Source: DAIOHQ01 sp036744635 (GTDB taxonomy: Bacteria > Planctomycetota > Phycisphaerae > Tepidisphaerales > Tepidisphaeraceae). Taken from it: a stretch of 26,531 nt of DNA. Position numbers and translations under genes: made by a program. The notes under the pieces are model-generated. The model did not search any database. It was not told the origin of the DNA and was given only the letters and a program-made list of their open reading frames with translations. The stretch is taken from assembly GCA_036744635.1 (NCBI GenBank), contig DAIOHQ010000034.1:1-26531 (forward strand), given 5' to 3'. Of the stretch, positions 7,643-15,496 are shown piece by piece (the first letter of the stretch is position 1; every line of letters starts with the position of its first letter).

Positions 7643-10180
7643 ATGCCACGTGACATTCCGGTCGGGAACGGGCGCCTGCTCGTCAACTTCGACCACGCCT
7701 ATCAGATTCGCGACATTTATTTTCCGCACGTGGGGCAGGAAAATCACGCCGGCGCCGGCCCGTGCAGATTTGGGGTCTACACCGACGTGCCGGGGACGGA
7801 GAAGTCGCAACTGGCCTGGTCGAGCGATGAGCTGTGGACGATCCACCAGCGCTATCTGCGCGACACGCTGACCACGTCGGTATCGCTGGAGCATCGCTAT
7901 CTGAAGCTGGCGCTCTACTGCAACGACGTCGTCGATTTTCACCGCAACATTCTGGTGCGCAAGATCAAGGTGAAGAACCTGGCCGACAACGAGCGGGTGG
8001 TGCGGATCATGCACAACCAGGACTTCAACATGTTCGGCATGAAGGTGGGGGACACCGCCTATTACGACCCGGACCTGCGGGCGATCGTTCACTACCGGGG
8101 CAAGCGCTATCTGATGGTGACGTTTTACCAGTCCGGCGAGCAGCGCATCGACGAATACGCCTGCGGCACCAGCGGCTTCCACGGCGCGGAGGGAACCTGG
8201 CGCGACGCCGAGGATGGCCATCTGCAGGGCAACCCGATCGCGCAGGGGGCGGTGGACTCGACGATCGCGCATCACGTGAGCGTGCCGCCGCACGGCGAGC
8301 GCACGGTGTACATGGCGATCATCGCCGGGCATTCGCGCGAGGAGCTGGTCGAGCTGCACAAGTGGCTGGCCAAGACCAGCCCGCAGGGGGTGATCGACCG
8401 GACGAGCAGCTATTGGCGGCTGTGGGTGGGGGGGACCAACATCAACTTCGGGAACCTGCCGGCGAAGGTGGTGGATCTGTTCAAGCGCAGCCTGCTGGTG
8501 GTGCGGACGCAGACGGACAACGGCGGGGCGATCATCGCGGCCAACGATTCGGACATCATGCAGTTTTCGCGGGATACCTATTCGTACATGTGGCCGCGGG
8601 ATGGGGCGCTGGTGGCCAACGCGCTGGACATGGCGGGGTTTTCGGATGTGGCGCGGTGGTTCTACACCTTCTGCAAGGATGTGATCACCCCGGAGGGATA
8701 TTTCCACCATAAGTACAATCCGGATGGGTCGCCGGCGTCGAGCTGGCACCCATGGGTGCTGAAGGGCGACCGGGCGATGCCGATTCAGGAGGATGAGACG
8801 GCGCTGGTGGTGTGGGCGCTGTGGCGGCACTACTACCGCTATCGCGACATCGAATTCGTGCGGCCGCTGTGGGTGGATCTGGTGCAGAAGGCGGCCGATT
8901 TCATGGTGAAATACCGTGATCCCAAGACCGGACTGCCGCTGCCGAGCTATGACCTGTGGGAGGAACGCTGGGGGATTCATGCGTTTACGGTGGCGACGGT
9001 GTATGGCGGGTTGAAGGCGGCGCGGAATTTTGCGGTTTGCTTTGGCGACCGGGCGCGGGCGGAAATTTACAACACGGCGGCCGAGGAAGTGAAGGCGGGA
9101 GCGGCCAAGTACATGTTCAGCGCGAAGCTGAACCGCTTCGTGCGCCGGCTGGTGCCCAAGGACATCCCGACGCCGCCGGATGAGCCGGATTATCAGGAGA
9201 AAATCGCCCTGGAGTCCGAGCCGAAAACCGAAGAGCTGTTTGATGTCGATACGGTGCTGGATGCCTCGCTGTGGGCGATTTTCAAGTTTCATTTGTTCGA
9301 GGCGGATGACCCGCGGGTGGTCTCCACGATGAAGGCGGTGGAGGAGAAGCTGTGGGTGAAGACGCGGGTGGGCGGGGTGGCGCGCTACGAGAATGACTAT
9401 TACCATCGCATCTCCAGCGACATTGTTTCGGTGCCGGGGAACCCGTGGTTTATCTGCACGCTGTGGCTGGCGGACTATTACATCACCCGTGCCCAGACGC
9501 CGGCGGAATTGAAGATGGCGCTGCCGATTTTCCAGTGGACTGCCAACCACGCGCTGGAATCGGGCGTGCTGGCCGAGCAGGTGGATCCATATACCAATGC
9601 GCCGATTTCTGTTTCCCCGCTGACCTGGTCGCACGCGACGGTAGTATCGACGGTGATCAAATACCTGGAGAAGCTCGAGGAGCTGCAGCATTGCACGGCC
9701 TGCAATCAGCCGATCTTTCACATGCGCAGGCGGGGGGCGGTGGATGTGAAGGCGCACGTGCATTTTGACCGGCTGGACGCGGAGTTTGAGGCGCACAGTG
9801 GCCGCGAGACGATGGCGGACGTGGGGCGCTTCATCACGGCCGATGCCCGCAGCCGCCAGACGGTGCGGGCGACGCTGGCGATCGACACCCGCGACTGCAT
9901 CGGCTGCGAGGTGTGCGTGGCCCACTGCCATCAGGATGTGCTGAAGATGGTGGACGGCAAGGCGCTGATCGACTTGAAGAATTTGAACAAGTGCGATTTG
10001 GACGGGGAGTGCGTGGAGGTCTGTCCGACGGACGTGGTGACGCTGCTGGTGCAGGGGGTGGAGCAGGGGGAGGCGCCCGCGCGAGTGGAAATTCCCGGGC
10101 CCAGTGCTGACGCCCCGGCCGAGGCGTGGCGCGGGCTGCCAGCCAACGCGCCGGACACACGGCGATCTTCTCTTCCGTAG
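7643..10180 (+). CDS. GH15 glucoamylase-like protein fused to a ferredoxin-like domain
   Basis: 845-aa cytosolic protein with no signal peptide. Residues 1-680 follow the GH15 glucoamylase/trehalase plan: a beta-sandwich start, then the (alpha/alpha)6 part with YMWPRDGAL (317-320), DLWEERWG with the likely general acid at 440/441, and LAEQVDP with the likely base Glu645 followed by PLTWSHA. Such enzymes release glucose from alpha-glucans or related oligosaccharides. Residues 684-687 are a CxxC pair. Residues 752-762 read CIGCEVCVAHC and 784-795 CDLDGECVEVCP, a 2x[4Fe-4S] ferredoxin pattern in which the second Cys of the second motif is Asp787. The joined domains share one continuous frame with even codon use. 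The role of the iron-sulfur part is unknown. The TAG stop is supplied by a hairpin repeat. No clear ribosome-binding site was seen before the ATG. Confidence 0.85.
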   Translation: MPRDIPVGNGRLLVNFDHAYQIRDIYFPHVGQENHAGAGPCRFGVYTDVPGTEKSQLAWSSDELWTIHQRYLRDTLTTSVSLEHRYLKLALYCNDVVDFHRNILVRKIKVKNLADNERVVRIMHNQDFNMFGMKVGDTAYYDPDLRAIVHYRGKRYLMVTFYQSGEQRIDEYACGTSGFHGAEGTWRDAEDGHLQGNPIAQGAVDSTIAHHVSVPPHGERTVYMAIIAGHSREELVELHKWLAKTSPQGVIDRTSSYWRLWVGGTNINFGNLPAKVVDLFKRSLLVVRTQTDNGGAIIAANDSDIMQFSRDTYSYMWPRDGALVANALDMAGFSDVARWFYTFCKDVITPEGYFHHKYNPDGSPASSWHPWVLKGDRAMPIQEDETALVVWALWRHYYRYRDIEFVRPLWVDLVQKAADFMVKYRDPKTGLPLPSYDLWEERWGIHAFTVATVYGGLKAARNFAVCFGDRARAEIYNTAAEEVKAGAAKYMFSAKLNRFVRRLVPKDIPTPPDEPDYQEKIALESEPKTEELFDVDTVLDASLWAIFKFHLFEADDPRVVSTMKAVEEKLWVKTRVGGVARYENDYYHRISSDIVSVPGNPWFICTLWLADYYITRAQTPAELKMALPIFQWTANHALESGVLAEQVDPYTNAPISVSPLTWSHATVVSTVIKYLEKLEELQHCTACNQPIFHMRRRGAVDVKAHVHFDRLDAEFEAHSGRETMADVGRFITADARSRQTVRATLAIDTRDCIGCEVCVAHCHQDVLKMVDGKALIDLKNLNKCDLDGECVEVCPTDVVTLLVQGVEQGEAPARVEIPGPSADAPAEAWRGLPANAPDTRRSSLP

Positions 10181-10305
10181 CACGGGTTTCCAACCCGTGC
10201 CGAGCGGGTCGGTATTCCCAAGCGTGCAAGAGATTCAGGCAACTTTTTATTCCAGCACTTGTGGAGGGTGCATGCCGACTGGCACGGGTTGGAAACCCGT
10301 GCTAC
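10177..10305. repeat. Split inverted repeat, GTAGCACGGG family, copy 2
   Basis: Arms 10177-10201 and 10281-10305 are exact 25-bp reverse complements of each other and identical to the arms at 2246-2313, but here 79 bases separate them. The first arm contains the TAG stop codon of the GH15 gene (10178-10180). The 79-base interior has no coding signal. The gap 10306-10422 to the next gene has nothing else recognisable apart from its promoter candidate. Confidence 0.85.
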
Positions 10306-10404
10306 GAAAGAGCGGTGCGTCGTGTGCTCATGGTTTGGTGGCCCCGTGCCAAGTTGTGCATGCAGGGCGGGCGATAATTCTGATTCTCGGTGGACGGTGA
10401 TTAT

Positions 10405-10413
10405 TGCTATCAT
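10405..10413 (+). promoter_or_regulatory. Extended -10 (TGCTATCAT) for a leaderless kinase-like gene
   Basis: TGCTATCAT fits an extended -10 element. It ends nine bases before the ATG at 10423, with no Shine-Dalgarno sequence between. The identical nonamer stands at the same distance from the exonuclease gene at 19994. Confidence 0.5.
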
Positions 10414-10422
10414 ATCGCCCCA

Positions 10423-11748
10423 ATGTCGTGCACCCGCAGCTTGAGCGTTTCCGAGGCCATGCCATCCAGCGCAGCGGCTGCTGGTGGAGTCGGCGGGGAG
10501 CGTCTGCAACTGATCGCGGCGGTGCAGCGCAAGGTGCTGGCGCGGGATGCGGAATTCCGCAAGTTCTCGCAGCGCACCACGCAGACCACGTCGAGCGGGC
10601 TGGTGGATTATTACTTCGCCGTTGCGGATGAGCCGCACGCGCCGGAGGATGTGTTCGATCGCTTGCGCTGGGGCGGGCAGTTTGTATACATCTCGAAGGA
10701 CCGGGCGCGGGTGGCCGAGCTGGCGCATCGCTTCAAGCCCAAGGGGTTCAATATCATTCACGCGCCTGGCTATGTGCGCAACGGGCCGTTCAGCCTGACG
10801 ATTCCGTTCCTGGCGCGCAAGGCGTACTACTTCGTAGCCCGCAAGACTTACCTGATCCGGCCGCGCGAGATCAGCGAGCGGTTCACCTACCACGTCGAGT
10901 TGGTGGACCGCACGCCGCGCGAGCAGGTGGTGTTGAAGGCGGTGCCGACGCTGGAACGGGTCATGGCGCGGCTGGCCAGGCGTTTTCCCAACCTGGCCGG
11001 GGATGTGATCGAAAAGCGGGCGAGGAAGTTCACCGACAAGATTTTCCCGATCTTCCTGACCCGCGAGGCGGCGATGCTGAAGATTCTGCAGCGCGACCTG
11101 CCCGAGCAATACGCCAGCCGGGTGCCGCGGCTGATCGACCTGGAGAAGGATGAGCAGGGGTACGTGCGGCAATTGCGCATGACCTGGCTGCGCAACGGCG
11201 GGGAGCCGATCACGCAGCTTCAGTTCGCCGAGCAGAGCGCTGATTTGCTGCGGGCGCTGCACGATGTGGCCGAGGTGATACACCTGGATCTGCGCCTGGA
11301 CAACGTGGTGATCACGCCCAGGGGGGTGGGGTTTGTCGATTTCGGATCATCGGTGCGGGTGGGGGAGGACATCCAGGGCAGCCCGCTGCTTTCCACCTTA
11401 TTTGAGGAGCTGATGCGCACCAGCGAGATTCAGCGCATGCTGGAGCGCATGACCCTCAGCGGCGCGGTGACATCGGCGGCAATCAGCGAGGGATTTCAGA
11501 AGGTGGACAAGGCGGTGGATTTTTTCTACCTGGCGCTGCAGATCAACTCACCGCACGCGAATCCGGACTTTGTGGATCTGGTGCGGTTCGATCCCAACAG
11601 CGCCCAGGCGGAGGCGCTGCGGCATCTCACCCAGGACATTCTCAAGCCCCGCGATCCGCGGCATCCGCCGTTTCGGTCGGCGAAGGATATTCTTATCGGC
11701 ATTCGCGATGTGGCTAAACGCCTGGGGCGGCGCTCAAGCTCTGCTTGA
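10423..11748 (+). CDS. Protein-kinase-like protein with a Rossmann-like N-terminal part
   Basis: 441-aa cytosolic protein. The C-terminal two thirds carry kinase landmarks: VVLKAVP with Lys172 in the VAIK position, TREAAMLKIL with Glu215 in the helix-C position, HLDLRLDN (287-294) with catalytic Asp289 and Asn294, and VDFGSS with Asp306. There is no classic glycine-rich loop, so it resembles atypical small kinases such as the RIO or Bud32 type more than Hanks kinases. Residues about 60-115 (DVFDRLRWGGQFVYISKD) look like the end of a Rossmann fold, but no methyltransferase motif is clear. The substrate is unknown. The start follows an extended -10 at nine bases, implying a leaderless mRNA; M13 of this frame is an alternative. 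It appears to be a single-gene unit. Confidence 0.65.
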   Translation: MSCTRSLSVSEAMPSSAAAAGGVGGERLQLIAAVQRKVLARDAEFRKFSQRTTQTTSSGLVDYYFAVADEPHAPEDVFDRLRWGGQFVYISKDRARVAELAHRFKPKGFNIIHAPGYVRNGPFSLTIPFLARKAYYFVARKTYLIRPREISERFTYHVELVDRTPREQVVLKAVPTLERVMARLARRFPNLAGDVIEKRARKFTDKIFPIFLTREAAMLKILQRDLPEQYASRVPRLIDLEKDEQGYVRQLRMTWLRNGGEPITQLQFAEQSADLLRALHDVAEVIHLDLRLDNVVITPRGVGFVDFGSSVRVGEDIQGSPLLSTLFEELMRTSEIQRMLERMTLSGAVTSAAISEGFQKVDKAVDFFYLALQINSPHANPDFVDLVRFDPNSAQAEALRHLTQDILKPRDPRHPPFRSAKDILIGIRDVAKRLGRRSSSA

Positions 11749-11960
11749 TTTTTGTCCACTATTTTTCGGGGATGAGTTTCAGCGTGCCATCGCCAGAGAG
11801 GATATGGCGGGAACGAAACTGACCGTGAATACGGTTGATCCGATGAAATAACGGCTGGCGATGGTTGCGAAGGTGGATGGTTGATGTGCGTGTTGGGAAG
11901 CCACGAGCGCATTGTACCAGACTCATAGCCGACTCGGAGCTTTCCAGGAGTCAGTTGAAA

Positions 11961-12095
11961 TTGCTCTGCTGAAATCCTCCAACGCCTTTATGTAGGGTCC
12001 GCTTCAGCGGAGGGTTTTTTCCGAGGATTCTCGTCGATCGTCCGCTAAAGCGGACCCTACGGAATGCCCAATCTTGGCGGATTTCAGTAGAGCAA
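11961..12095. repeat. Nested inverted repeats in a 386-bp gene-free gap
   Basis: Inner arms 11992-12011 and 12041-12060 (starting GTAGGGTCCGC) pair at 19 of 20 positions. Outer arms 11961-11980 and 12076-12095 (TTGCTCTGCTGAAATCC type) pair at 18 of 20. The nesting suggests one hairpin element flanked by, or inserted in, another. The gap lies between the convergent kinase-like and leuB-like genes and may act as a two-way terminator. The part 11749-11960 contains only very short open frames and nothing else that can be named. Confidence 0.8.
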
Positions 12096-12134
12096 GTTGA
12101 AATCGAAGCAGCACTGAGTGCGTCCTGCTTTCCG

Positions 12135-13199
12135 TCAGAGTTTTCCTAACACGGCCTCGGTGACTTGTGTGGTGCTCGCCTGGCCACCCAGGTCTCGGGG
12201 GTGGTTTTTAGGATCGGCGACAACTTGCTGGCAGGCTTGCTGGATGGCCCCGGCGGCGGCGGGTTGATTGAGGAAATCCAGCATCATCGCGACGCTGAGG
12301 AAGGTGGCGATGGGGTTGGCGTAATTCTTGCCGGCGATGTCGGGGGCGCTGCCGTGGACGGGCTCGAACATGCTGGCCGCCTGGCGGGTGGGGTTGATGT
12401 TGCCGCTGGCGGCCATGCCCATGCCGCCTTGAATGGCCGCGCCCAGGTCGGTGATGATGTCGCCGAACATGTTGGTGGTCACGATCACATCGTAGATTTT
12501 TGGCTTGGTGACCATGTACATCGTGCAGGCGTCGACGTGGTGATAGTCAGTCTCGATGGCCGGGTAGTCGGCCTTGACGTCCTCGAAGGCACGCTGCCAG
12601 AGGTTGTGGGCGAAGCGCAGAACGTTGGTCTTGGCAACGAGGGTGACTTTCTTGCGGCCGAACTGCTTCGCGTAGTCGAAGGCATAGCGGATGCAGCGCT
12701 CGACGCCCCGGCGGGTGGTGACCTCGATCTGGTTGGCGACTTCGTGGGGAGTGTTCTTGTAGAGGAAGCCGCCGTTGCCGCAGTAGAGGCCTTCGGTGTT
12801 CTCGCGCACGATGATCATGTCGATGTCGGAAGGTTTGACGTTGGCCAGCGGCGTGGGGACGCTGGGAAGGAGCTTGGTGGGGCGGAGGTTGATGTACTGG
12901 TCGAGCTCGAAGCGCATCTTGAGCAGGATTTCGGTTTCGAGAATTCCCTGGGGGATCTGCGATTGGCCGCGCGGGTCGACGCCGACAGCGCCGAAGAGGA
13001 TGGCATCATGGGCGGCCAACTCCTTGATGGCGGTGGCGGGGAGCGTCTCTTTGGTCTTGAGGTAGTGCTCGGCGCCGAAGGGGTAGTGGTCGATGGAGTA
13101 GGTAAAGGAGAATTTCCTGGCGCAGGCGGCCAGGACCTTGAGGCCTTCGCCGATTACCTCCTTGCCGATTCCGTCGCCGGGCATCACTGCGATTTTCAT
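12135..13199 (-). CDS. leuB: 3-isopropylmalate dehydrogenase-like enzyme
   Basis: 354-aa NAD-dependent beta-decarboxylating dehydrogenase, the usual LeuB length. It would oxidise 3-isopropylmalate in leucine synthesis. Seen: the N-terminal MPGDGIGKEV, the arginines of ILLKMRFELDQYINLRP, IIVRENTEGLYCG with its substrate-site Tyr, the NAD-site region HGSAPDIAGK, and the family signature NMFGDIITDLGAAIQGG. The substrate loop before ILLKMR is not identical to classic LeuB (ETEI instead of ETG), so a related substrate such as tartrate or homoisocitrate cannot be excluded. The ATG at 13199 has GGAGCC upstream. No other leu genes are in the window. It lies downstream of the HicA/HicB pair on the same strand, 262 bp apart. 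Confidence 0.8.
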   Translation of the reverse strand: MKIAVMPGDGIGKEVIGEGLKVLAACARKFSFTYSIDHYPFGAEHYLKTKETLPATAIKELAAHDAILFGAVGVDPRGQSQIPQGILETEILLKMRFELDQYINLRPTKLLPSVPTPLANVKPSDIDMIIVRENTEGLYCGNGGFLYKNTPHEVANQIEVTTRRGVERCIRYAFDYAKQFGRKKVTLVAKTNVLRFAHNLWQRAFEDVKADYPAIETDYHHVDACTMYMVTKPKIYDVIVTTNMFGDIITDLGAAIQGGMGMAASGNINPTRQAASMFEPVHGSAPDIAGKNYANPIATFLSVAMMLDFLNQPAAAGAIQQACQQVVADPKNHPRDLGGQASTTQVTEAVLGKL

Positions 13200-13344
13200 G
13201 ATTGAGTGGCTCCTGTTGGAGTGGGACACGATACCGTTATCGTGCTGAAATGAAACCCTTCTGGACGTGCTCAAGAGTCTCTCGCGTTTCCCGTTGAAGT
13301 CCGTGCGGATGCGTCCGAAATCACCATGCATACATCCGCGCCCT

Positions 13345-13422
13345 TGTCATGCTGAGGTACTCCGAAGCATCTGGCCTGATCCTGCAATCCACCCAGATCC
13401 TTCGGAGTACCTCAGGATGACA
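13345..13422. repeat. 30-bp inverted repeat, TGTCATnCTGAGGTACTCCG family
   Basis: Arms 13345-13374 and 13393-13422 pair at 28 of 30 positions around an 18-base loop. It sits between the end of hicA and the start of leuB, and probably uncouples their transcription. The family resembles intergenic repeats seen in many soil bacteria; that is a recollection, not a search result. Confidence 0.85.
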
Positions 13423-13461
13423 TCCAGGCCGGATCAAAAGCGCGGAATCGTGCACGGTCAG

Positions 13462-13680
13462 CTAGTATTGGCGCAGGAAATCTTCCGGGCCGATTCCGCA
13501 TTGTTTGAGAATGGCCTTAAGAGTGAGGGGGTTGATTCTGGAGTGGCGAGGGATGGTTGTGAACCGACCATCGGGGTGTTCCATAATGGTATGCCGGCCA
13601 CCCTGCCTTTCGATGAAGCCGAATCGACGCAGGGCGCGGATGACCTTGGCGCGGGAGTTGGCATTAGCCAAGTTTGACAT
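13462..13680 (-). CDS. hicA: HicA-family mRNA interferase toxin
   Basis: 72-aa protein with the HicA double-stranded-RNA-binding fold pattern: KVIRALRRFGFIERQGGRHT, then HPDGRFTTIPRHS and TLKAILKQCGIGPEDFL. His30 in GGRHT takes the place of the catalytic His of the usual GSHH motif. HicA proteins cut mRNA and are held in check by HicB. The ATG is preceded by GGAG with six bases of spacing. It overlaps the end of the antitoxin gene by 17 bases, indicating translational coupling. The gene order is antitoxin first, unlike the classic hicA-hicB order. Confidence 0.8.
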   Translation of the reverse strand: MSNLANANSRAKVIRALRRFGFIERQGGRHTIMEHPDGRFTTIPRHSRINPLTLKAILKQCGIGPEDFLRQY

Positions 13681-14314
13681 GTGCGGCTCCGGCGCCGAGC
13701 TTGCGGCGTTGGTACTCGAGTACCGATTCGATTGCGGCCGTTCCGTTGGCAATGGCTTCTTGCGCTGTTTCTCCCTGCTCGATCGCGCCGGGGAGTTCGC
13801 GGCATTGCACCGTGAAACCTTGCACCTGCGGGTCCCGTTGCACGTCCAGATGGTAGGTTCGGCCGCGAACCTGCACCGGCTGGACCCAATGCGTTGGCAT
13901 CGCGGCGACTCTCGTCTGCGTCTCCTGGATGAGCTTTCCAAGCGGCACGGACCACACAATCTGCCGCGTTACCACGTCCATGACCTGGCGCTGGTCGGTC
14001 AGAATGTAGACATGCTGGCCATCTGTCATGAGTGTAAGCCGGCCCAGCCCGCGCGCGTCGGCGACATCGGGATAGTGGGCACGGAGATAGCGGACGGCCT
14101 TGCGGATCTTCTGCAGCGGACAGTTGGCCTGACGGAGCTTGGCAACCGTCTGGGCGGCGATGAGATCGGTAAACGTATAGCGACGGCGCGACCCGCGGCC
14201 GGCCGCCTCGCGGGCGGAGGGGCGCAGCAGACGGGTTCTCGCCCAATAATCGAGCTGCCGCTGGCTGGTTCCAGTAAGTTCCGCCACAACCGCCGTTGAA
14301 AACTGTCCTTCCAT
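13664..14314 (-). CDS. MerR-HicB fusion antitoxin/regulator
   Basis: 216-aa protein with two recognisable ends. Residues 5-75 form a MerR-type winged helix (VVAELTGTSQRQLDYWARTRLL, then RRRYTFTDLIAAQTVAKL). Residues 150-203 form a HicB antitoxin domain (YHLDVQRDPQVQGFTVQCRELPG, then GETAQEAIANGTAAIE). The middle (80-145) contains LMTDGQHVYILTDQRQVMDVV, of unknown role. Most HicB proteins bind DNA through a C-terminal RHH or Cro-like helix-turn-helix, so an N-terminal MerR unit is unusual. The likely job is to neutralise HicA and repress its own promoter. The ATG at 14314 is chosen for AAAGGAG four bases upstream. An inverted-repeat cluster lies 40-75 bases upstream. Confidence 0.8.
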   Translation of the reverse strand: MEGQFSTAVVAELTGTSQRQLDYWARTRLLRPSAREAAGRGSRRRYTFTDLIAAQTVAKLRQANCPLQKIRKAVRYLRAHYPDVADARGLGRLTLMTDGQHVYILTDQRQVMDVVTRQIVWSVPLGKLIQETQTRVAAMPTHWVQPVQVRGRTYHLDVQRDPQVQGFTVQCRELPGAIEQGETAQEAIANGTAAIESVLEYQRRKLGAGAAHVKLG

Positions 14315-14354
14315 CAGGCTCCTTTGTCGAAACTGCAACTCTATTACACTAATG

Positions 14355-14388
14355 TTGTCTCCGCAAGTTAGACAAACTACATTGATGT
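14355..14388. promoter_or_regulatory. Candidate operator upstream of the MerR-HicB gene
   Basis: TTGTCT-N9-AGACAA (14355-14375) is a perfect interrupted palindrome, followed by the palindrome ACATTGATGT (14379-14388). The tract is AT-rich within a GC-rich region and lies upstream of the MerR-HicB start. A MerR dimer commonly binds such a dyad between promoter boxes; the assignment is inferred. Confidence 0.45.
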
Positions 14389-14397
14389 ATTCAAGAT

Positions 14398-14417
14398 GGT
14401 GCTCGAAGAGCACCCTA
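14398..14417 (-). terminator. Hairpin abutting the miaA stop codon
   Basis: GGTGCTC-GAA-GAGCACC (14398-14414) is a 7-bp stem with a three-base loop. On the minus strand the miaA stop TAG comes directly before it, reading GTAGGGTGCTC. No T-run follows on the minus strand, so terminator activity is uncertain; it may be a member of the GTAG hairpin families. Confidence 0.55.
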
Positions 14418-15329
14418 CAGAGGGCCGGCGCGATCGAGGATGCGCGGCAGGTTTTCCAATCCTTTCTCCCCTTCCAGCCACGTCACGTTGGGGAACTGCC
14501 GAAACCATTTCATCTGCCTGCGGGCGAGCTGTCTTGTGGCGATCTTGATTTGTTCGGCGGCGTCTTGCAGAGATATTTTGCCGGCGAGATGATCGAGCAG
14601 CTCGCGGTAGCCGGTGGCTTCGGCGGCGGTGGGGGAGAGAGCGCCGAATTGTTGCACCAAGGCGCGGACTTCATCGAGCCAGCCAGACGCGAGCATTTCC
14701 TTCACTCGGGCATTGATGCGGCGATTGAGCGTTTCCTTGTCCCAGAGCAGGCCGAACCAGGCGGCCGGGTGTCTGCTGGCGGCGGATTCCCATTCGGTCT
14801 GGAAGGATGAGATCGGCCGGCCGGTGAGCTGCCAGACTTCCAGTGCGCGAATCAGCCGTTTGCTGTCGTTGATATGAATGCGGCCGGCGGCATCCGGATC
14901 AACCCGCTGCAATTCCTTGTGAAGCTGCTCGTTGGTCTGGAGACGCAGATGGGCGCGGACTGTTTCATCGGCGCTGGGGCCGGTAAACAAGCCCTGAAAA
15001 AGCGCCTTGTAATACAGCGGCGTCCCGCCGGTGACGATCAGCGGCACATTTCGCGCCCGGGCATCCGCGATCACGCAATCAGCGCGCTCGACAAACTGGG
15101 CGACGGTAAACGGTTCATCCGGCCCCACCACATCAATGAGATGATGGATCACCTCCGCCCGCTCGGCGGCGGTGGGCTTGGCCGTGCCGATGTCCATCCC
15201 GCGGTAGACCTGCATGGAATCGACGCTCAGAATTTCCCCGCCTCGTTGCCGCGCCACCGCCATCGCCAACTCGGATTTCCCCGAGGCCGTGGGACCAAGT
15301 ATTACGAGAATGGACGATGCAACTGCCAT
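14415..15329 (-). CDS. miaA: tRNA dimethylallyltransferase
   Basis: 304-aa cytosolic enzyme that transfers a dimethylallyl group from DMAPP to N6 of A37 in tRNAs reading codons that begin with U. Seen: the P-loop GPTASGKS near residue 12, SVDSMQVYRGMDIGTAKP with the conserved Asp, the TGGTPLYYKAL segment, NDSKRLIRALEV, and the C-terminal ATRQLARRQMKWFR. The length is normal for the family. The ATG has only a weak purine stretch upstream. The gene is divergent from the Hsp20 fragment and downstream on the same strand lies the HicA/HicB pair, with its own promoter region between. Confidence 0.95.
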   Translation of the reverse strand: MAVASSILVILGPTASGKSELAMAVARQRGGEILSVDSMQVYRGMDIGTAKPTAAERAEVIHHLIDVVGPDEPFTVAQFVERADCVIADARARNVPLIVTGGTPLYYKALFQGLFTGPSADETVRAHLRLQTNEQLHKELQRVDPDAAGRIHINDSKRLIRALEVWQLTGRPISSFQTEWESAASRHPAAWFGLLWDKETLNRRINARVKEMLASGWLDEVRALVQQFGALSPTAAEATGYRELLDHLAGKISLQDAAEQIKIATRQLARRQMKWFRQFPNVTWLEGEKGLENLPRILDRAGPL

Positions 15330-15439
15330 GTTTTTCCGCGACTGTCAAAATTGCACTTTTGCTGGCACATGCCGATCAGACGCCTCGCCATAACCCGATG
15401 AATTTAAAACACTTTCGGCAGGGCGATCCCACCACACGT

Positions 15440-15464
15440 CTAGCACTCTTTTTGATAGATGCCA
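15440..15464 (+). promoter_or_regulatory. Decayed CIRCE-like heat-shock operator
   Basis: CTAGCACTC (15440-15448) matches eight of nine bases of the left half of CIRCE (TTAGCACTC). Exactly nine bases later comes GATGCCA, which matches the right half GAGTGCTA if one base is missing and one changed. CIRCE is the HrcA-binding operator of heat-shock genes. Its place 33 bases before the Hsp20-fragment start supports the reading, although the right half would bind poorly. Confidence 0.4.
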
Positions 15465-15496
15465 CTCGGTAAGAACGATTGAAAGGAGGCCAGATT

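Noticed and set aside
7619..10183. 854-codon minus-strand open frame opposite the GH15-ferredoxin gene
   Set aside because: It mirrors the codon pattern of the plus-strand gene, is His/Arg-rich and shows no domain; the plus strand has full GH15 and ferredoxin motifs.
12165..13205. 346-codon plus-strand open frame opposite leuB
   Set aside because: Shadow frame rich in Gly, Val and Asp; leuB motifs are on the minus strand.
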